A stretch of 64,000 nucleotides of DNA from CAWINY01 sp963837635 (GCA_963837635.1 CAWINY010000006.1:682001-746000); one strand, 5' to 3'. Positions 16,802 through 26,218 are shown, counted from the stretch's first letter. Numbers and translations: made by a program. The notes: a model not told the origin generated them from the sequence alone.

Positions 16802-18661
16802 CTAGTTCTCACTCGAATGCAATCCACCCGCGCCGGCGCGGAAAGAGACGTTGCTCTTGCCGCTCTCGTCGATCTTTTGCGAGCAGTTCCAGAGGCAAGC
16901 GCCGCAATGCACGCATTTTTCGCGGTCGAAGTCCGGCACGCCGTTTTCTCCCGGCGTAATCGCCTGTCCGGAGCAGATCTCGATGCACAGTTTGGTCCCG
17001 CACTGCTCGCAGAGGTGCGGGTACACAAACACCACATGGTCCGCGTAACCTGCCGCCGCCTGCACTTTGCCGCCCAGCAGCAGAGCATCTTGATGCGAGA
17101 CGAGCAGCTTGCCATCCAGCGGAATGGCGGGCCAGCCGCAGCGATCCATGATCGCATCGTGAAGCGACGTATTGTTCGCCTTGCACTCGGCACGCAGATG
17201 TTCAATATCAGTTGCGGACACCTTGCCCGCATAGTATTGCTGAGGCGGACGCAAGCGGTCCTGCGGCGGGACCGGCGTACCCGGCGCGGACAGACGCCCC
17301 TTACTGAACGCCGCGACGGCCATGCCGATCAGCCCCGTCACAACGCCCTTTTGGAAGCCATCGCGCGCCTTCTCGGCTACGCGGCCCTCCTCCTCCACCC
17401 AACTCGCCCGGCGGCGGCGCAGGTAGGCGCTCGCCAGATTTTCGCGGGTGAAGGGCTTGCCTTCCTTCATTAGCTCAAGCACGCCCTCAGCCAGTTGCGC
17501 GCCGGTGGTCCAGGCCTCGTCCACCCCGGAGCCGGTCAGAACGTTGGTCGTGCCGGACCCTTCCCCAATGCGGGCATAGCCATTGCCCACCAAGTGTGGC
17601 TCGCCCCGCTTGCCCGATTCCTGCAACGACTTCGCTCCCCAGGAGCGCAGGGTCGCGCCTTTAAGATAGCGCCACAGATATGGGTGCAGGACGTAGTGCT
17701 GCAGATAACGATAGGCGGTGCGCACCGGGCTGTCGAACCACGTGGGGACGAAAATGCCGACCGAGGCGACCCGCTCCGGATGCACATACAGGAAGCCAAA
17801 GATCTCCGGCTCGGGATAGCCGAAGGTGTGCAACACCGTGCCCGGCTCCAGGCCGCAGTCCTCGCGCAGATCGACTACGAACTTCATGCCTACCGCCCAG
17901 TCGTGCCGCTCATGGCCTTCCGGCATGCCGAACTTTTCGTCGAGCTGTCGGCCGATCGGACCCACCGGTCCATCCCCTACCACCGTGAGCGCCGCGCGAA
18001 TGTCCATGCCAGGCATGAAACCCATGTCAGGCTGCCCTTTTCTATCTACTCCCTGGTCGATCAGTCGCACACCCAGAACGCGATCGCCTTCGATCAGCGG
18101 TTCGGCGACCGGCGTGCCGGGCCAAATCTGCACCGCGCCGCTGGCTATGAGTTGCGATCCCACCCACTGGTTGAACTGGCCAATGGACAGAAGCATTCCA
18201 TCCTTCTTGTGCAGGAACTCCGGCGCGTAAGGAAGCTCATACGCATGTTGCTTCGCCATGCCCAGCGCGCGCAGGAGTTGGTCGCCAATGCGGAGCGTCA
18301 GAGAGCGACGGCTGGCTCCGATGGGATCGAGCAGATAGAGCACCTTCTCCGTCGTGACCGGCGCCGCCATGGGAATCTGCGCTGGGTCAAGCCCGGGGAA
18401 ACTGGCGCGTATGCCACGCGCGCGCGTGACCACGCCGCTGACACCGAAGCCGATGTCATCCGCGCGTTCGTAGCAGATCACCTGGGGCGGCATGCCCGGC
18501 GCAACGCAGCTATCGACGGCCGGTGTGCCGTCCTCGTGCATCAAAGCGCGCGACAAAGTGGTGAGGAAGCCGCCCATCGCCGGGCCAAAGCCCACGCAGG
18601 CGATGTCCACGTCCATGCTCTGCCGTTCTACCTGAGGTTCCTGTTGTTCAGCAAAATCCAT
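16802..18661 (-). CDS. FAD oxidoreductase with C-terminal ferredoxin domain, ETF:quinone-oxidoreductase-like
   Basis: A 619-residue protein. The N-terminal flavin-binding motif is atypical (VGFGPAMGGFLTTL in place of GxGxxG with a following Glu strand), and a second FAD segment is RIGEGSGTTNVLTGSG. An amphipathic central part (about 325-350) could touch the membrane. The C-terminus carries CEQCGTKLCIEIC and DREKCVHCGACLWNC, enough Cys for one 4Fe-4S centre and possibly a second metal site. Position between the acyl-CoA dehydrogenase (164 bases upstream) and etfB implies it passes electrons from this ETF to the quinone pool. It is clearly different from the classical ETF-QO at 49586. Confidence 0.82.
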   Translation of the reverse strand: MDFAEQQEPQVERQSMDVDIACVGFGPAMGGFLTTLSRALMHEDGTPAVDSCVAPGMPPQVICYERADDIGFGVSGVVTRARGIRASFPGLDPAQIPMAAPVTTEKVLYLLDPIGASRRSLTLRIGDQLLRALGMAKQHAYELPYAPEFLHKKDGMLLSIGQFNQWVGSQLIASGAVQIWPGTPVAEPLIEGDRVLGVRLIDQGVDRKGQPDMGFMPGMDIRAALTVVGDGPVGPIGRQLDEKFGMPEGHERHDWAVGMKFVVDLREDCGLEPGTVLHTFGYPEPEIFGFLYVHPERVASVGIFVPTWFDSPVRTAYRYLQHYVLHPYLWRYLKGATLRSWGAKSLQESGKRGEPHLVGNGYARIGEGSGTTNVLTGSGVDEAWTTGAQLAEGVLELMKEGKPFTRENLASAYLRRRRASWVEEEGRVAEKARDGFQKGVVTGLIGMAVAAFSKGRLSAPGTPVPPQDRLRPPQQYYAGKVSATDIEHLRAECKANNTSLHDAIMDRCGWPAIPLDGKLLVSHQDALLLGGKVQAAAGYADHVVFVYPHLCEQCGTKLCIEICSGQAITPGENGVPDFDREKCVHCGACLWNCSQKIDESGKSNVSFRAGAGGLHSSEN

Positions 18662-18675
18662 GTTACTTCCACGGG

Positions 18676-18776
18676 TGTCATTCTGAGCCGGAGCGAAGCG
18701 GAGGCGAAGAATCTATGCTTTCCGCTTACGCCAGCCAAGAAAATACATAGATCCTTCGCTGCGCTCAGGATGACAA
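18676..18776. repeat. GTCATTCTGAGC hairpin repeat
   Basis: Left arm GTGTCATTCTGAGC...AAGAATCTATG pairs with CATAGATCCTTCG...CTCAGGATGACA. Closely related to 58797-58902, and shares its ends with 28821-28896. Confidence 0.8.
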
Positions 18777-18825
18777 TTTCAAACGGTTCACGATTCAACG
18801 AATAGCGACGGCTGATAGCTGATAG

Positions 18826-21057
18826 CTATCTCGGATAATCCAGCGCTTCCGGAATCATGACCTGGGCTACGGCCTCGGCGGCGCGGTCCTTGGCCAACTG
18901 CGAGCCGGTCAGGCAGCTATCCAGTTTGCTGCGCAGCAGGACGAACTCCTGCAAGCCTGCGATGCTGGCGCACGGACCCGCTTTCTTGGGATGGTTGCCC
19001 AAGGCGTCCACCGCATCGGGCGCGCAACTGGCAATGCCGGGCAGGATGCCTTCCAGGGCGTCCAACTCTTCCGTTTGGAAACAGCCGGCATAGCCTTCCT
19101 CGTCCCAAGCGGGATGGCGGCGATAGCCATACACCAGTTCGGCGCAGATGCGGCCCACCTCGCCGGCCGAGCGCGCCGCCTGCACGTGACAGAGGTCGCG
19201 GTAGAACTGCAAGGTGCCCTCAAGGCCCTCGGCGACCACCGGATTCTCCGGTCCTTTAGCTTCGAGTTCGAGCACGTCGAGGATGAAATGCCGCGCCGAG
19301 AGCGTCCAGCAAAGAGCATCCGCTAAGGGAAAAGTCACGCCCTGGCGCTGGCCGTGGTAGAGCTTGGCCCCGCTGGCGTCCGTGGCCGTCTGCAAATGGT
19401 GGTATGTCCACAGCCATAGCTTCATCGCCGTGGCCAAGGTGCAGGCGCCGGTGCCGGGACGGCGCGAGGCAATTGCGCGCATTTCCGCAATCCACTGTGT
19501 GTATTGCGCCAGGAACAGCTCATTCGTCATGGTGACGGTAAGATTGCGGCGCTGCACCGCCTCTGGTCCCTCGTACGTCGCCTCCAGTTGCGCGTCCATC
19601 CACTTGTGGCCGAGGAAGCCCGGGCAGTCCTCGGTGATGCCGTATCCGCCCATCAAGCTAACTGCATCGCGCATCACGGTGGCGCCGACGCCGGTGTTCC
19701 ACAGCTTGGCCGCCGGGCACAGCACGTTGCCGACGCTATCCAGCAGCATGAATTGCACGAGCTGGTCGTTTTGCAAGGTTTCGTACTTCTGCGGATCGCG
19801 TTTGCTCTCCGGCTGCGCGCCGAGGGCAAGGAACTGCAGCGCGTCCTGGGTGATGGCTTTGTAAGCCTTGATCTGCGCCCGGCCGGTGATCCCCCGCTCC
19901 TTGAAAATTTCATCCTTCTGACGTTCCATGGGATCGAGCTGGTCGAAGAGCCGCGCGGTGGCAAAGCCCAGCGACGCGCCCGCTTCGCCGGAGGCCCAGA
20001 CCTGGATTAAGCGGTGCAAGGCGTCCTGCCGTTGTTGCAGGCCCAGCTCATAGCGCGGCGAACCAGGTTGGATCTGCTCGGCGCCGCGGAAGCGGCCGCG
20101 TTGATAGCGAATAACCGGCTCGATCGCCGACAGCAGCTTGGCAGAGGTCATCAGGCCCACGGTCACACGGGTGCGGCGGAAGACAGCTTCGATCACTTCG
20201 CCGTGATCGAAGTTCGGCACGATCGCGCCGTCCTTGATCTCGTAACCGCCGACGATGCGGCTGGCTGGAATCTTCAGATTGAAAACCGGGTCGCTGGTCG
20301 AGGAGAGCTGATGGACGAGCTTGCGGGTGGGCGTGCCGCGGTCGTAAGTTCCCGGATCGCCTTCTTCCAGGATGACCATGCAACTGCCCTTGATGCGCTC
20401 ATCGCCGGAATCGACGGCAGCGGTCACAAAGTTGGCAAAACCCATGTTGGTGATGAACCGGCCACGCTTCTCGACCTGCAGGATGGGTTCTTGCCCCTCG
20501 TTCCATTCGACCACGCGCACCTTGCCGCCCAGCATGCTGGCATCGACGCCCACGTAGGGAATGGGTTCGGTCAGCGCAAAGGAGCCGCGCCACGGTTTGC
20601 GGTCTTCGCCGGCTTGGGGCGGCGCCGCCAGACTCATGTACCGCTGACGCTGCTCCGGCGTGCCGCGCTCGTGAATCGGGGAGAGCGCCAGGCAGCCGGC
20701 CAGGCTGCCGGTAGCGGCGCCGCCATCGACCCACGCCAATTCAAATGCCACCAGCGCCAGCGCCAGATTCTTGGGGCCGGCAATGAAGCCGCCCTCTTCC
20801 GGCTCCATGAACACAGCAGTGATTCCCGATTTGTCATAAGCGTCGAGCAGGACGGCCTTCTCCGGTGTCCAGTCATGCGAATTGCGCGCCCCCTGAGCCA
20901 CCAAATGGGCCACCGTGCCACGCGCCACTTCGCGCGCGGACTGCACTAGCATCTGCAACTCGTAGCGGTCGGTGAAGCGCCACATGATCTGCCGGACGTC
21001 ATCGCCCGGCAACGTGCGCAGCATTTCCACTTTCGCCTTCCGTACACCTGTGCTCAT
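18826..21057 (-). CDS. Acyl-CoA dehydrogenase, large form with C-terminal extension
   Basis: A 743-residue flavoenzyme, longer than the usual 380-600. The N-terminal helical domain is followed by the flavin beta domain (SFALTEPIPYVGVDASML, then GFANFVTAAVD) and the C-terminal helical domain. The latter includes MGGYGITEDCPGFLGHKWMDAQ and the catalytic Glu in ATYEGPEAVQRR. About 200 extra helical residues follow, as in FadE-like enzymes acting on long acyl chains. Start ATG 21057 chosen over a longer frame from 21153, because MSTGVRKAKVEM has a GGAAAGGA site and the extension overlaps the putative promoter. It is first in the ETF block and donates electrons to ETF. Confidence 0.9.
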   Translation of the reverse strand: MSTGVRKAKVEMLRTLPGDDVRQIMWRFTDRYELQMLVQSAREVARGTVAHLVAQGARNSHDWTPEKAVLLDAYDKSGITAVFMEPEEGGFIAGPKNLALALVAFELAWVDGGAATGSLAGCLALSPIHERGTPEQRQRYMSLAAPPQAGEDRKPWRGSFALTEPIPYVGVDASMLGGKVRVVEWNEGQEPILQVEKRGRFITNMGFANFVTAAVDSGDERIKGSCMVILEEGDPGTYDRGTPTRKLVHQLSSTSDPVFNLKIPASRIVGGYEIKDGAIVPNFDHGEVIEAVFRRTRVTVGLMTSAKLLSAIEPVIRYQRGRFRGAEQIQPGSPRYELGLQQRQDALHRLIQVWASGEAGASLGFATARLFDQLDPMERQKDEIFKERGITGRAQIKAYKAITQDALQFLALGAQPESKRDPQKYETLQNDQLVQFMLLDSVGNVLCPAAKLWNTGVGATVMRDAVSLMGGYGITEDCPGFLGHKWMDAQLEATYEGPEAVQRRNLTVTMTNELFLAQYTQWIAEMRAIASRRPGTGACTLATAMKLWLWTYHHLQTATDASGAKLYHGQRQGVTFPLADALCWTLSARHFILDVLELEAKGPENPVVAEGLEGTLQFYRDLCHVQAARSAGEVGRICAELVYGYRRHPAWDEEGYAGCFQTEELDALEGILPGIASCAPDAVDALGNHPKKAGPCASIAGLQEFVLLRSKLDSCLTGSQLAKDRAAEAVAQVMIPEALDYPR

Positions 21058-21167
21058 GAAGGAATCCTTTCCGCATCGACGGGGAGAACACTTCGATCTT
21101 CGATCTTTGATCCGAGACGCTACAGCGCGTCTGGAGACACCGGCTGAAGCCATCCTGAAACAGATTT

Positions 21168-21187
21168 GCTGAAATTATATTTCAAGC
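21168..21187 (-). promoter_or_regulatory. Possible promoter -10 overlapped by an inverted repeat, upstream of the acyl-CoA dehydrogenase
   Basis: On the minus strand a perfect TATAAT (21174-21179) lies inside the near-palindrome GCTGAAAT-TAT-ATTTC-(AA)GC. No good -35 is at the usual distance. The arrangement suits a repressor site for the acyl-CoA oxidation genes; inference only. Confidence 0.35.
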
Positions 21188-21467
21188 AGCTGGTCGCGGT
21201 GGGATTTTCTGCTTTTTCGGTGGTTGGAGGGCCTCTGATGGAATTGTCATCCCGAGTGGCACATGGACCTTCGGCCCACGATCAAGGTGAAAATCGGAGG
21301 GTGCCCCACATCTGCCCGGTTTTGGCAGACGTGGGATGACTTTCGCGCCTCGAAGGACCTTGCGTCTTTTTCGCGCATGCCAGCAACGATGGGCACAGGG
21401 ATATTGTTGGGCACTCGTGGATCCCCTTCATTAGTCGTAAACTCCCTCCATGCCGGAGGTGCTGAGC
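21188..21467. other. Intergenic region between divergent genes
   Basis: Contains a decayed GTCATCCCGAG half-repeat near 21246 and the repeat at 21297-21340. No gene seen. Confidence 0.5.
21297..21340. repeat. GGGTGCCCCACA repeat, second full copy
   Basis: Nearly identical to 14442-14486. Arms CCCACATCTGCC and GGCAGACGTGGG flank a CGGTTTT loop. Confidence 0.85.
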
Positions 21468-22748
21468 ATGCCGAAGGATCTAATTCAATTCTTCCCGGCC
21501 GAAGGAGCCAAGATCCTTCTGGTCCTGGCGCTCTCTTTTCTGATCGGACTAGAGCGGGAGGAACATAAGGCTGGCCAGGAGCATTATTCCTTCGGCGGAG
21601 TGCGAACCTTTCCCCTGATCGGATTGATCGGTTACGCGATGGCTTTGCTGTCGGGGGATCAACTGCTTTTGCCGGCCATCGGGTTTGCGGTGATCGGCGC
21701 CCTCTTGCTGGTTTCCTATCTCCATAAGCTTGCGACCGAGAACGCCGCGGGAGCCACTTCCGAGGTTTCCGCCCTCGCCACCTATTTGCTCGGCGCGCTG
21801 GTTTACCATGGCTATTTTTGGATCGCCACCACGCTCGCGGTTATCAGCATGTTTCTGCTGGAGCTGAAAGAAACCCTGGAAGGGTTGAGCCGTCGCATCG
21901 CTCCGGAAGAAATTTTTACCTTCACAAAATTTCTGTTGCTCACTGCGGTGATCCTGCCGGTCGTGCCGCACCAGAACTTTACTCAATTTCAGATCAATCC
22001 CTTCAAGACCTGGCTGGTGGTAGTTGCCGTCAGCGGGGTTTCGTATGGCAGTTACCTTCTCCTCCGCGTCACCAAGGACAGAGGCGGAATCGTAATTTCC
22101 GCGGTGCTGGGTGGCGCCTATTCCTCAACCGTGACCACCGTGGCTTTGGCCAAACGGGCCGCGCAGGAAAAACAAGCCCACCTGTTCTCGGGGGGAATCC
22201 TCATAGCCTCCGGAATGATGTATTTACGCTTGACTCTGCTGCTGGCCCTTTTCAATCGCGGGTTGGCGCGGATGCTGGGGCTGCCCTTTATCCTGCTGGC
22301 AGCCTTGGCGATCGTTTCCGGTTGGTTGTGGTCGCGCATTCCCGACCAGGCTTCAACCAAGGTCCGGCGGGAGTTTCAACCGAAAAACCCCCTGGAGCTC
22401 CGTACTGCCTTGCTGTTCGCGGCGATCTTTCTAGCCATGCTGGTGCTGACTCGTTTGGCGGTGGCCTATTGGGGAAACAAGGGCATGTATGGACTCGCTG
22501 CCCTCATGGGGGTGGCTGACGTGGATCCCTTCATCTTGGGGGTGACTCAGGGCAACACGCCGTTATTGGTGGGTGCCGCCAGCATTGTGCTGGCTGCTGC
22601 CAGCAATAATTTGGCCAAGGGGATTTACGCCCGCAGCTTTGCCGATCGGCAAACCGGGTTCCAGAGTCTGTGTTTGCTGGCCGCCTTGACCGTGTTGGGC
22701 CTGGCGCCCTTGCTTTGGCTATTGAGAGCAACGCCTCTCACGACTTGA
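21468..22748 (+). CDS. MgtC/SapB-DUF4010 membrane protein
   Basis: A 426-residue integral membrane protein. The N-terminal MgtC-like part has FLIGLEREEH and FGGVRTFPLIGLIGYA. The DUF4010 part has VLGGAYSSTVTTVALAKRA and GVADVDPFILGVTQG. About eleven to twelve hydrophobic helices can be counted. The ATG at 21468 is preceded by GGAGGT at a good distance; an upstream ATG at 21450 has none. The transport role is not established for this family. The next gene starts 15 bases later, so both are probably co-transcribed. Confidence 0.85.
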   Translation: MPKDLIQFFPAEGAKILLVLALSFLIGLEREEHKAGQEHYSFGGVRTFPLIGLIGYAMALLSGDQLLLPAIGFAVIGALLLVSYLHKLATENAAGATSEVSALATYLLGALVYHGYFWIATTLAVISMFLLELKETLEGLSRRIAPEEIFTFTKFLLLTAVILPVVPHQNFTQFQINPFKTWLVVVAVSGVSYGSYLLLRVTKDRGGIVISAVLGGAYSSTVTTVALAKRAAQEKQAHLFSGGILIASGMMYLRLTLLLALFNRGLARMLGLPFILLAALAIVSGWLWSRIPDQASTKVRREFQPKNPLELRTALLFAAIFLAMLVLTRLAVAYWGNKGMYGLAALMGVADVDPFILGVTQGNTPLLVGAASIVLAAASNNLAKGIYARSFADRQTGFQSLCLLAALTVLGLAPLLWLLRATPLTT

Positions 22749-22763
22749 TGCAGGAGAGTACCT

Positions 22764-23573
22764 TTGGATTTCCGAAGCAAGTTACTGGTTCGCCCCGGCG
22801 AAAAGGTCCGTCTGAAGGACTCCGACGCCGACAACACCTTCGGGTTTCAGAAGGACGATGCCACTCAAGAGGAAACCGCAAAGAGCATTGCGCGGATGGA
22901 TGAGCTTCAATATGTCCTGTATGCGGAGGACAAGCGCGCCCTGCTGGTCGTGCTGCAGGCGATGGATGCCGGCGGCAAGGACGGTACCATACGCCATGTC
23001 ATGGCCGGGGTGAATCCCCAGGGATGCAGGGTGGTTTCCTTCAAAGTGCCGTCGACGGAAGAGGAGCGCCATGATTTCTTGTGGCGCTATCACCGAGCTC
23101 TGCCCGCCAGAGGCGAAATCGGGATTTTCAACCGCTCGCACTATGAACAGGTCTTGGTGGTTCGCGTTCACAAGCTGGCCGCCAAGGAGAAGTGGTCGGC
23201 GGCATACAACCAAATCAACACCTTCGAGAAATTGCTGGCGGATAACGGCGTGATGATTCTGAAATTCTTCCTTCACATCAGCAAGGATGAGCAACGGAAG
23301 CGGCTGCAGGAGAGGATTGACGACCCCAAGAAGCGGTGGAAGATCTCGCCTGCGGATATCGCGGAGAGAGCCTATTGGGATGACTATATGACTGCGTACG
23401 AGGATGCGCTGCATCGCTGCAGCACGCATCACGCTCCATGGTTCCTCATTCCAGCCAATCACAAGTGGTTCAGAAACCTCGCGGTCTCGCGCATCATTGT
23501 GGAGACCATGGAGGCGATGGATTTGAAATTCCCAAAAGCCAAGGTTGATGTTTCCAAGCTGGTACTCAGCTAG
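22764..23573 (+). CDS. Polyphosphate:nucleotide phosphotransferase, PPK2 family
   Basis: A 269-residue single-domain PPK2 protein. Walker A is AMDAGGKDGT (residues 66-75), the Walker B region is GEIGIFNRSHYEQVLV, and the lid is DDPKKRWKISPADIAERAYWDDY. PPK2 enzymes move phosphate between polyphosphate and nucleoside mono- or diphosphates; class cannot be fixed by eye, although the short single-domain form fits class I or III. The TTG start at 22764 has GGAG seven bases upstream. It is followed after 21 bases by a dGTPase-like gene, giving a small nucleotide-metabolism group. Confidence 0.9.
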   Translation: MDFRSKLLVRPGEKVRLKDSDADNTFGFQKDDATQEETAKSIARMDELQYVLYAEDKRALLVVLQAMDAGGKDGTIRHVMAGVNPQGCRVVSFKVPSTEEERHDFLWRYHRALPARGEIGIFNRSHYEQVLVVRVHKLAAKEKWSAAYNQINTFEKLLADNGVMILKFFLHISKDEQRKRLQERIDDPKKRWKISPADIAERAYWDDYMTAYEDALHRCSTHHAPWFLIPANHKWFRNLAVSRIIVETMEAMDLKFPKAKVDVSKLVLS

Positions 23574-23594
23574 TAACCCGATATACTGACCCCC

Positions 23595-24710
23595 ATGCTG
23601 GCCTCGTATGCGGTGCGCGTGGAGGACTCGCTGGGACGGCGTCACGCGGAGCCGACGCATTCGTATCGCAATCCCTTCCAGCGCGACCGCGACCGCGTGA
23701 TCCACGCCCGCGCCTTCCGCCGCCTGGAAAACAAGACGCAGGTCTTCACCCGCCGCTTCTCGGACCACTTCCGCAACCGGTTGACCCATACCATCGAAGT
23801 CGCGCAGATCTCGCGCACCATTGCGGCACAGCTTGCCTTGAACGTTGATCTGGTCGAGACCCTGGCGCTGGTGCACGACCTCGGCCATCCGCCCTTCGGC
23901 CACGCCGGGGAAAAGGCGCTCGACACTGCCATGCGGGCGCACGGTAGCTCGTTCGACCACAACCTGCACGCCCTGCGGATCGTGGAGGACCTTGAACAGC
24001 GCTACATACCCTTCCGCGGCTTGAACCTGACCTTTGAGACGCGCGAGGGCATCATCAAGCACTCGCGCGATTACCGGGCCGACGAGCATCCCGAGCTGGG
24101 CGAGTACAAGCTGGAGCAGCGGCCGCCGCTGGAGGCGCAACTGATCGACCTCACCGACGAGATCGCCTACAACACCGCCGATCTTGACGACGGCTACGAG
24201 GCCCGCATCCTCGGCGTAGACCAGATTCGCTCCGGGGTGCGGATTTTCGACCGCTTCTACCGCGAAGTGGAGGCTCGCTGGCCCGCCGCCCCGCGCAAGC
24301 TCAAGTTCAACGAGGCCCTCAAGCGCATGCTCGATCGCATGGTGACCGACCTCCTCGAGAACACCCTGCGGCGCGTGCGCGAGGCGGGTGTCGAAACCCT
24401 GGCGGACGTGCGCCTCTGCCCGGAGCGGCTGGCCACCTTCAGCCATGAACTCGATGCCGAACGAGCGGAAGCCAAGGCATTCCTCTATCAACACCTGTAT
24501 TCCAGCGCCGAACTCCGTCCGGAGAAGGAGCACGCCGAGCGTGTGGTGAGCTCCCTGTTCGAGCACTGGACGGCTCACGCAGCAGACCTGCCACGCAGCT
24601 ACCGGGAAAAGGCGGAACAGGAATCCCTGCCGCGCGTGGTCTGTGATTACATCGCAGGTATGACGGATCACTTCATCCTGGCACACTACAAGCGCCTGTG
24701 TAGCGGGTGA
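23595..24710 (+). CDS. dgt: Deoxyguanosinetriphosphate triphosphohydrolase-like HD protein
   Basis: A 371-residue HD-domain dNTPase. Substrate and metal motifs: YRNPFQRDRDRVIHARAFRR, NRLTHTIEVAQISR (first metal His), LVHDLGHPPFGHAGE (HD pair) and LTDEIAYNTADLDDG (distal Asp). Family members hydrolyse dGTP or other dNTPs to the nucleoside and triphosphate. The length and lack of large insertions match the 'dGTPase-like, type 2/3' proteins rather than E. coli Dgt, so the substrate is unsure. A hairpin at 24715-24780 follows the stop. Confidence 0.88.
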   Translation: MLASYAVRVEDSLGRRHAEPTHSYRNPFQRDRDRVIHARAFRRLENKTQVFTRRFSDHFRNRLTHTIEVAQISRTIAAQLALNVDLVETLALVHDLGHPPFGHAGEKALDTAMRAHGSSFDHNLHALRIVEDLEQRYIPFRGLNLTFETREGIIKHSRDYRADEHPELGEYKLEQRPPLEAQLIDLTDEIAYNTADLDDGYEARILGVDQIRSGVRIFDRFYREVEARWPAAPRKLKFNEALKRMLDRMVTDLLENTLRRVREAGVETLADVRLCPERLATFSHELDAERAEAKAFLYQHLYSSAELRPEKEHAERVVSSLFEHWTAHAADLPRSYREKAEQESLPRVVCDYIAGMTDHFILAHYKRLCSG

Positions 24711-24714
24711 GAAT

Positions 24715-24780
24715 CGTTCTCCGTTCCACGTTCTCTGTTTCCCATGGGCCCGAACAACGGGGAACGGGGAACGGAAAACG
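24715..24780. repeat. Hairpin of CGTTCTCC / GGGGAACGG words
   Basis: Left arm has CGTTCTCCGTTCC and CGTTCTCTGTTTCCC; right arm has GGGGAACGGGGAACGG. Located just after dgt, so it may terminate it. Related words at 26898-27026 and 31869-31896. Confidence 0.75.
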
Positions 24781-25040
24781 TCCCAAAATTACCTTGTGCT
24801 GGGCTTTCCTACCCGGCAGCCGCTGGCTGCCGAATCCCCCCTCGTCGTGGAATCAACGACTTAGGGGTGTTTCGCAGACCATAAGTTTGGCCCTTCAGTT
24901 GTAAACAAGAGTAACGGAGCACAACAGGGATGTAGGCGGCGGCGGACTTTCCGACAGCATCAAGTCTTGTTGGAAATCAGTACCGGGGCCACCGAAGCTC
25001 CTCAATACCGAAGTTCCCCCAGTTCGGAGGGTTATTAGCA
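24781..25040 (+). other. Leader region of the OmpA-like gene
   Basis: No gene seen. GGAGGGTTATTAGCA before the ATG supplies a clear ribosome-binding site. The region probably contains a promoter, but no strong -35/-10 pair could be assigned. Confidence 0.45.
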
Positions 25041-26090
25041 ATGAAGAAGAATTTCCTGATGGTTCTGCCGCTCGCTGCCAGCTTGGCCGTGCCCATGATG
25101 GCGCAACAGTCCACCTCGACAGACCAGCAGAATCAGCCCGTAGCGACCCAAAGTTCCGACCAGCAATCCACGTCAGCCCAGAGTGCGAATGCCGCGCCCC
25201 AAGCCGGATCCGCCCAGCTTGCCAGTGGCAAGGACCCGCTCACCTACGAGCGGCACGAGGGCTTCTGGGGCAAGGCGAATCCCTTCGCCCGCAAGAAGTA
25301 CGTGCAGCGGCAGATGCAGCCGATCCGCGACCGGGTCAACGAACTCGATGAGCTGACCGCCGCCAACACGAACTCCATCAAGGACGTGGACGCGCGCGCA
25401 CAGCAGGGAATCCAGATGGCCTCGTCCAAGGCGACCCTGGCCGACCAGCACGCGATCGACGCCGGCAACCGCGCCCAACAGGCTCAACAGACCGCGCAAG
25501 ACGCCACGACCCGCCTGACCAGCGTGCAGACGGTGGTGGGCAACATCGACCAGTATCAGCCGGTAACCCAGGCCGACCTGCACTTCCGTCCGGGACAGGC
25601 CGTGCTGAGCAAGAAAGCCAAGGACGCGCTGGATGAAGTGGCGGAATCGGTAAAAGGCCAGAAGGGCTACATCGTCGAGGTCCAGGGCTTCTCCGCCGGT
25701 CGCGGACAAACCGCCATGGACAACTCGCAGCGGATGGCCCAATCGGTGGTCCGCTACCTGGTCTTGAACCATGACATCCCGGTCTATCGCATCTACCTGA
25801 TGGGTATGGGCAACGCGACTCCGAAGGCGGCCACGACCACCGGCACTACCGCGCGCCGCACCACCGGCGGCCGAGTGGAAGTCAGCCTGCTGAAGAACGG
25901 ACTTGGCGACTTGGCACAAACCGCCAGCGGCAGCGCTAACACCGCTCCGATGGTTGCGCCGGCCAACGCCGCCCCGGCCAATCAGGGCGGCATGAGCGGC
26001 GCCACGGCTCAGCCTCCGGCTCAGCAAGCGGCGCCTTCCAGCATCAATAACAACAACGAGCAGCCGTCAACGAACGTCAACCCGCAATAA
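25041..26090 (+). CDS. Secreted OmpA-like protein
   Basis: A 349-residue protein with a signal peptide (MKKNFLMVLPLAASLAVPMMA-QQ), then a Gln/Ser/Thr-rich linker. A helical, probably coiled-coil stretch (about 95-175, RVNELDELTAANTNSIKDV and Ala/Gln repeats) is followed by an OmpA-type peptidoglycan-associated fold at about 180-285 (LHFRPGQAVLSKKAKDALDEVA ... RIYLMGMGNATP). The canonical NxRL-type motif is altered (NSQRMAQSVVRYL), so peptidoglycan binding is plausible, not certain. The tail is Ala/Pro/Asn-rich. It is a monocistronic unit ending in a clear terminator. Confidence 0.82.
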   Translation: MKKNFLMVLPLAASLAVPMMAQQSTSTDQQNQPVATQSSDQQSTSAQSANAAPQAGSAQLASGKDPLTYERHEGFWGKANPFARKKYVQRQMQPIRDRVNELDELTAANTNSIKDVDARAQQGIQMASSKATLADQHAIDAGNRAQQAQQTAQDATTRLTSVQTVVGNIDQYQPVTQADLHFRPGQAVLSKKAKDALDEVAESVKGQKGYIVEVQGFSAGRGQTAMDNSQRMAQSVVRYLVLNHDIPVYRIYLMGMGNATPKAATTTGTTARRTTGGRVEVSLLKNGLGDLAQTASGSANTAPMVAPANAAPANQGGMSGATAQPPAQQAAPSSINNNNEQPSTNVNPQ

Positions 26091-26117
26091 CGGCACGACA
26101 AATTCACTCTTAATTCT

Positions 26118-26145
26118 AGGCCTCCTGATGGCAGGAGGCCTTTTT
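26118..26145 (+). terminator. Rho-independent terminator
   Basis: AGGCCTCCTG-ATGG-CAGGAGGCCT followed directly by TTTT, 28 bases after the stop of the OmpA-like gene. Confidence 0.92.
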
Positions 26146-26218
26146 GCTTAAGCCGTCAGCGATCTTCAAAGCCGCTTTGCCTTGTTGGTGGAGATGGGTG
26201 AAAGCCGACGGCTGACGG

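Noticed and set aside
17495..18805. 436-codon plus-strand frame opposite the ETF-QO-like gene
   Set aside because: Antisense shadow that also translates a repeat at its end.
22782..24686. 634-codon open frame on the minus strand opposite ppk2 and dgt
   Set aside because: It is the complementary-strand shadow of two well-supported genes. Its translation has no recognisable domain, and long antisense frames are expected at this GC content.
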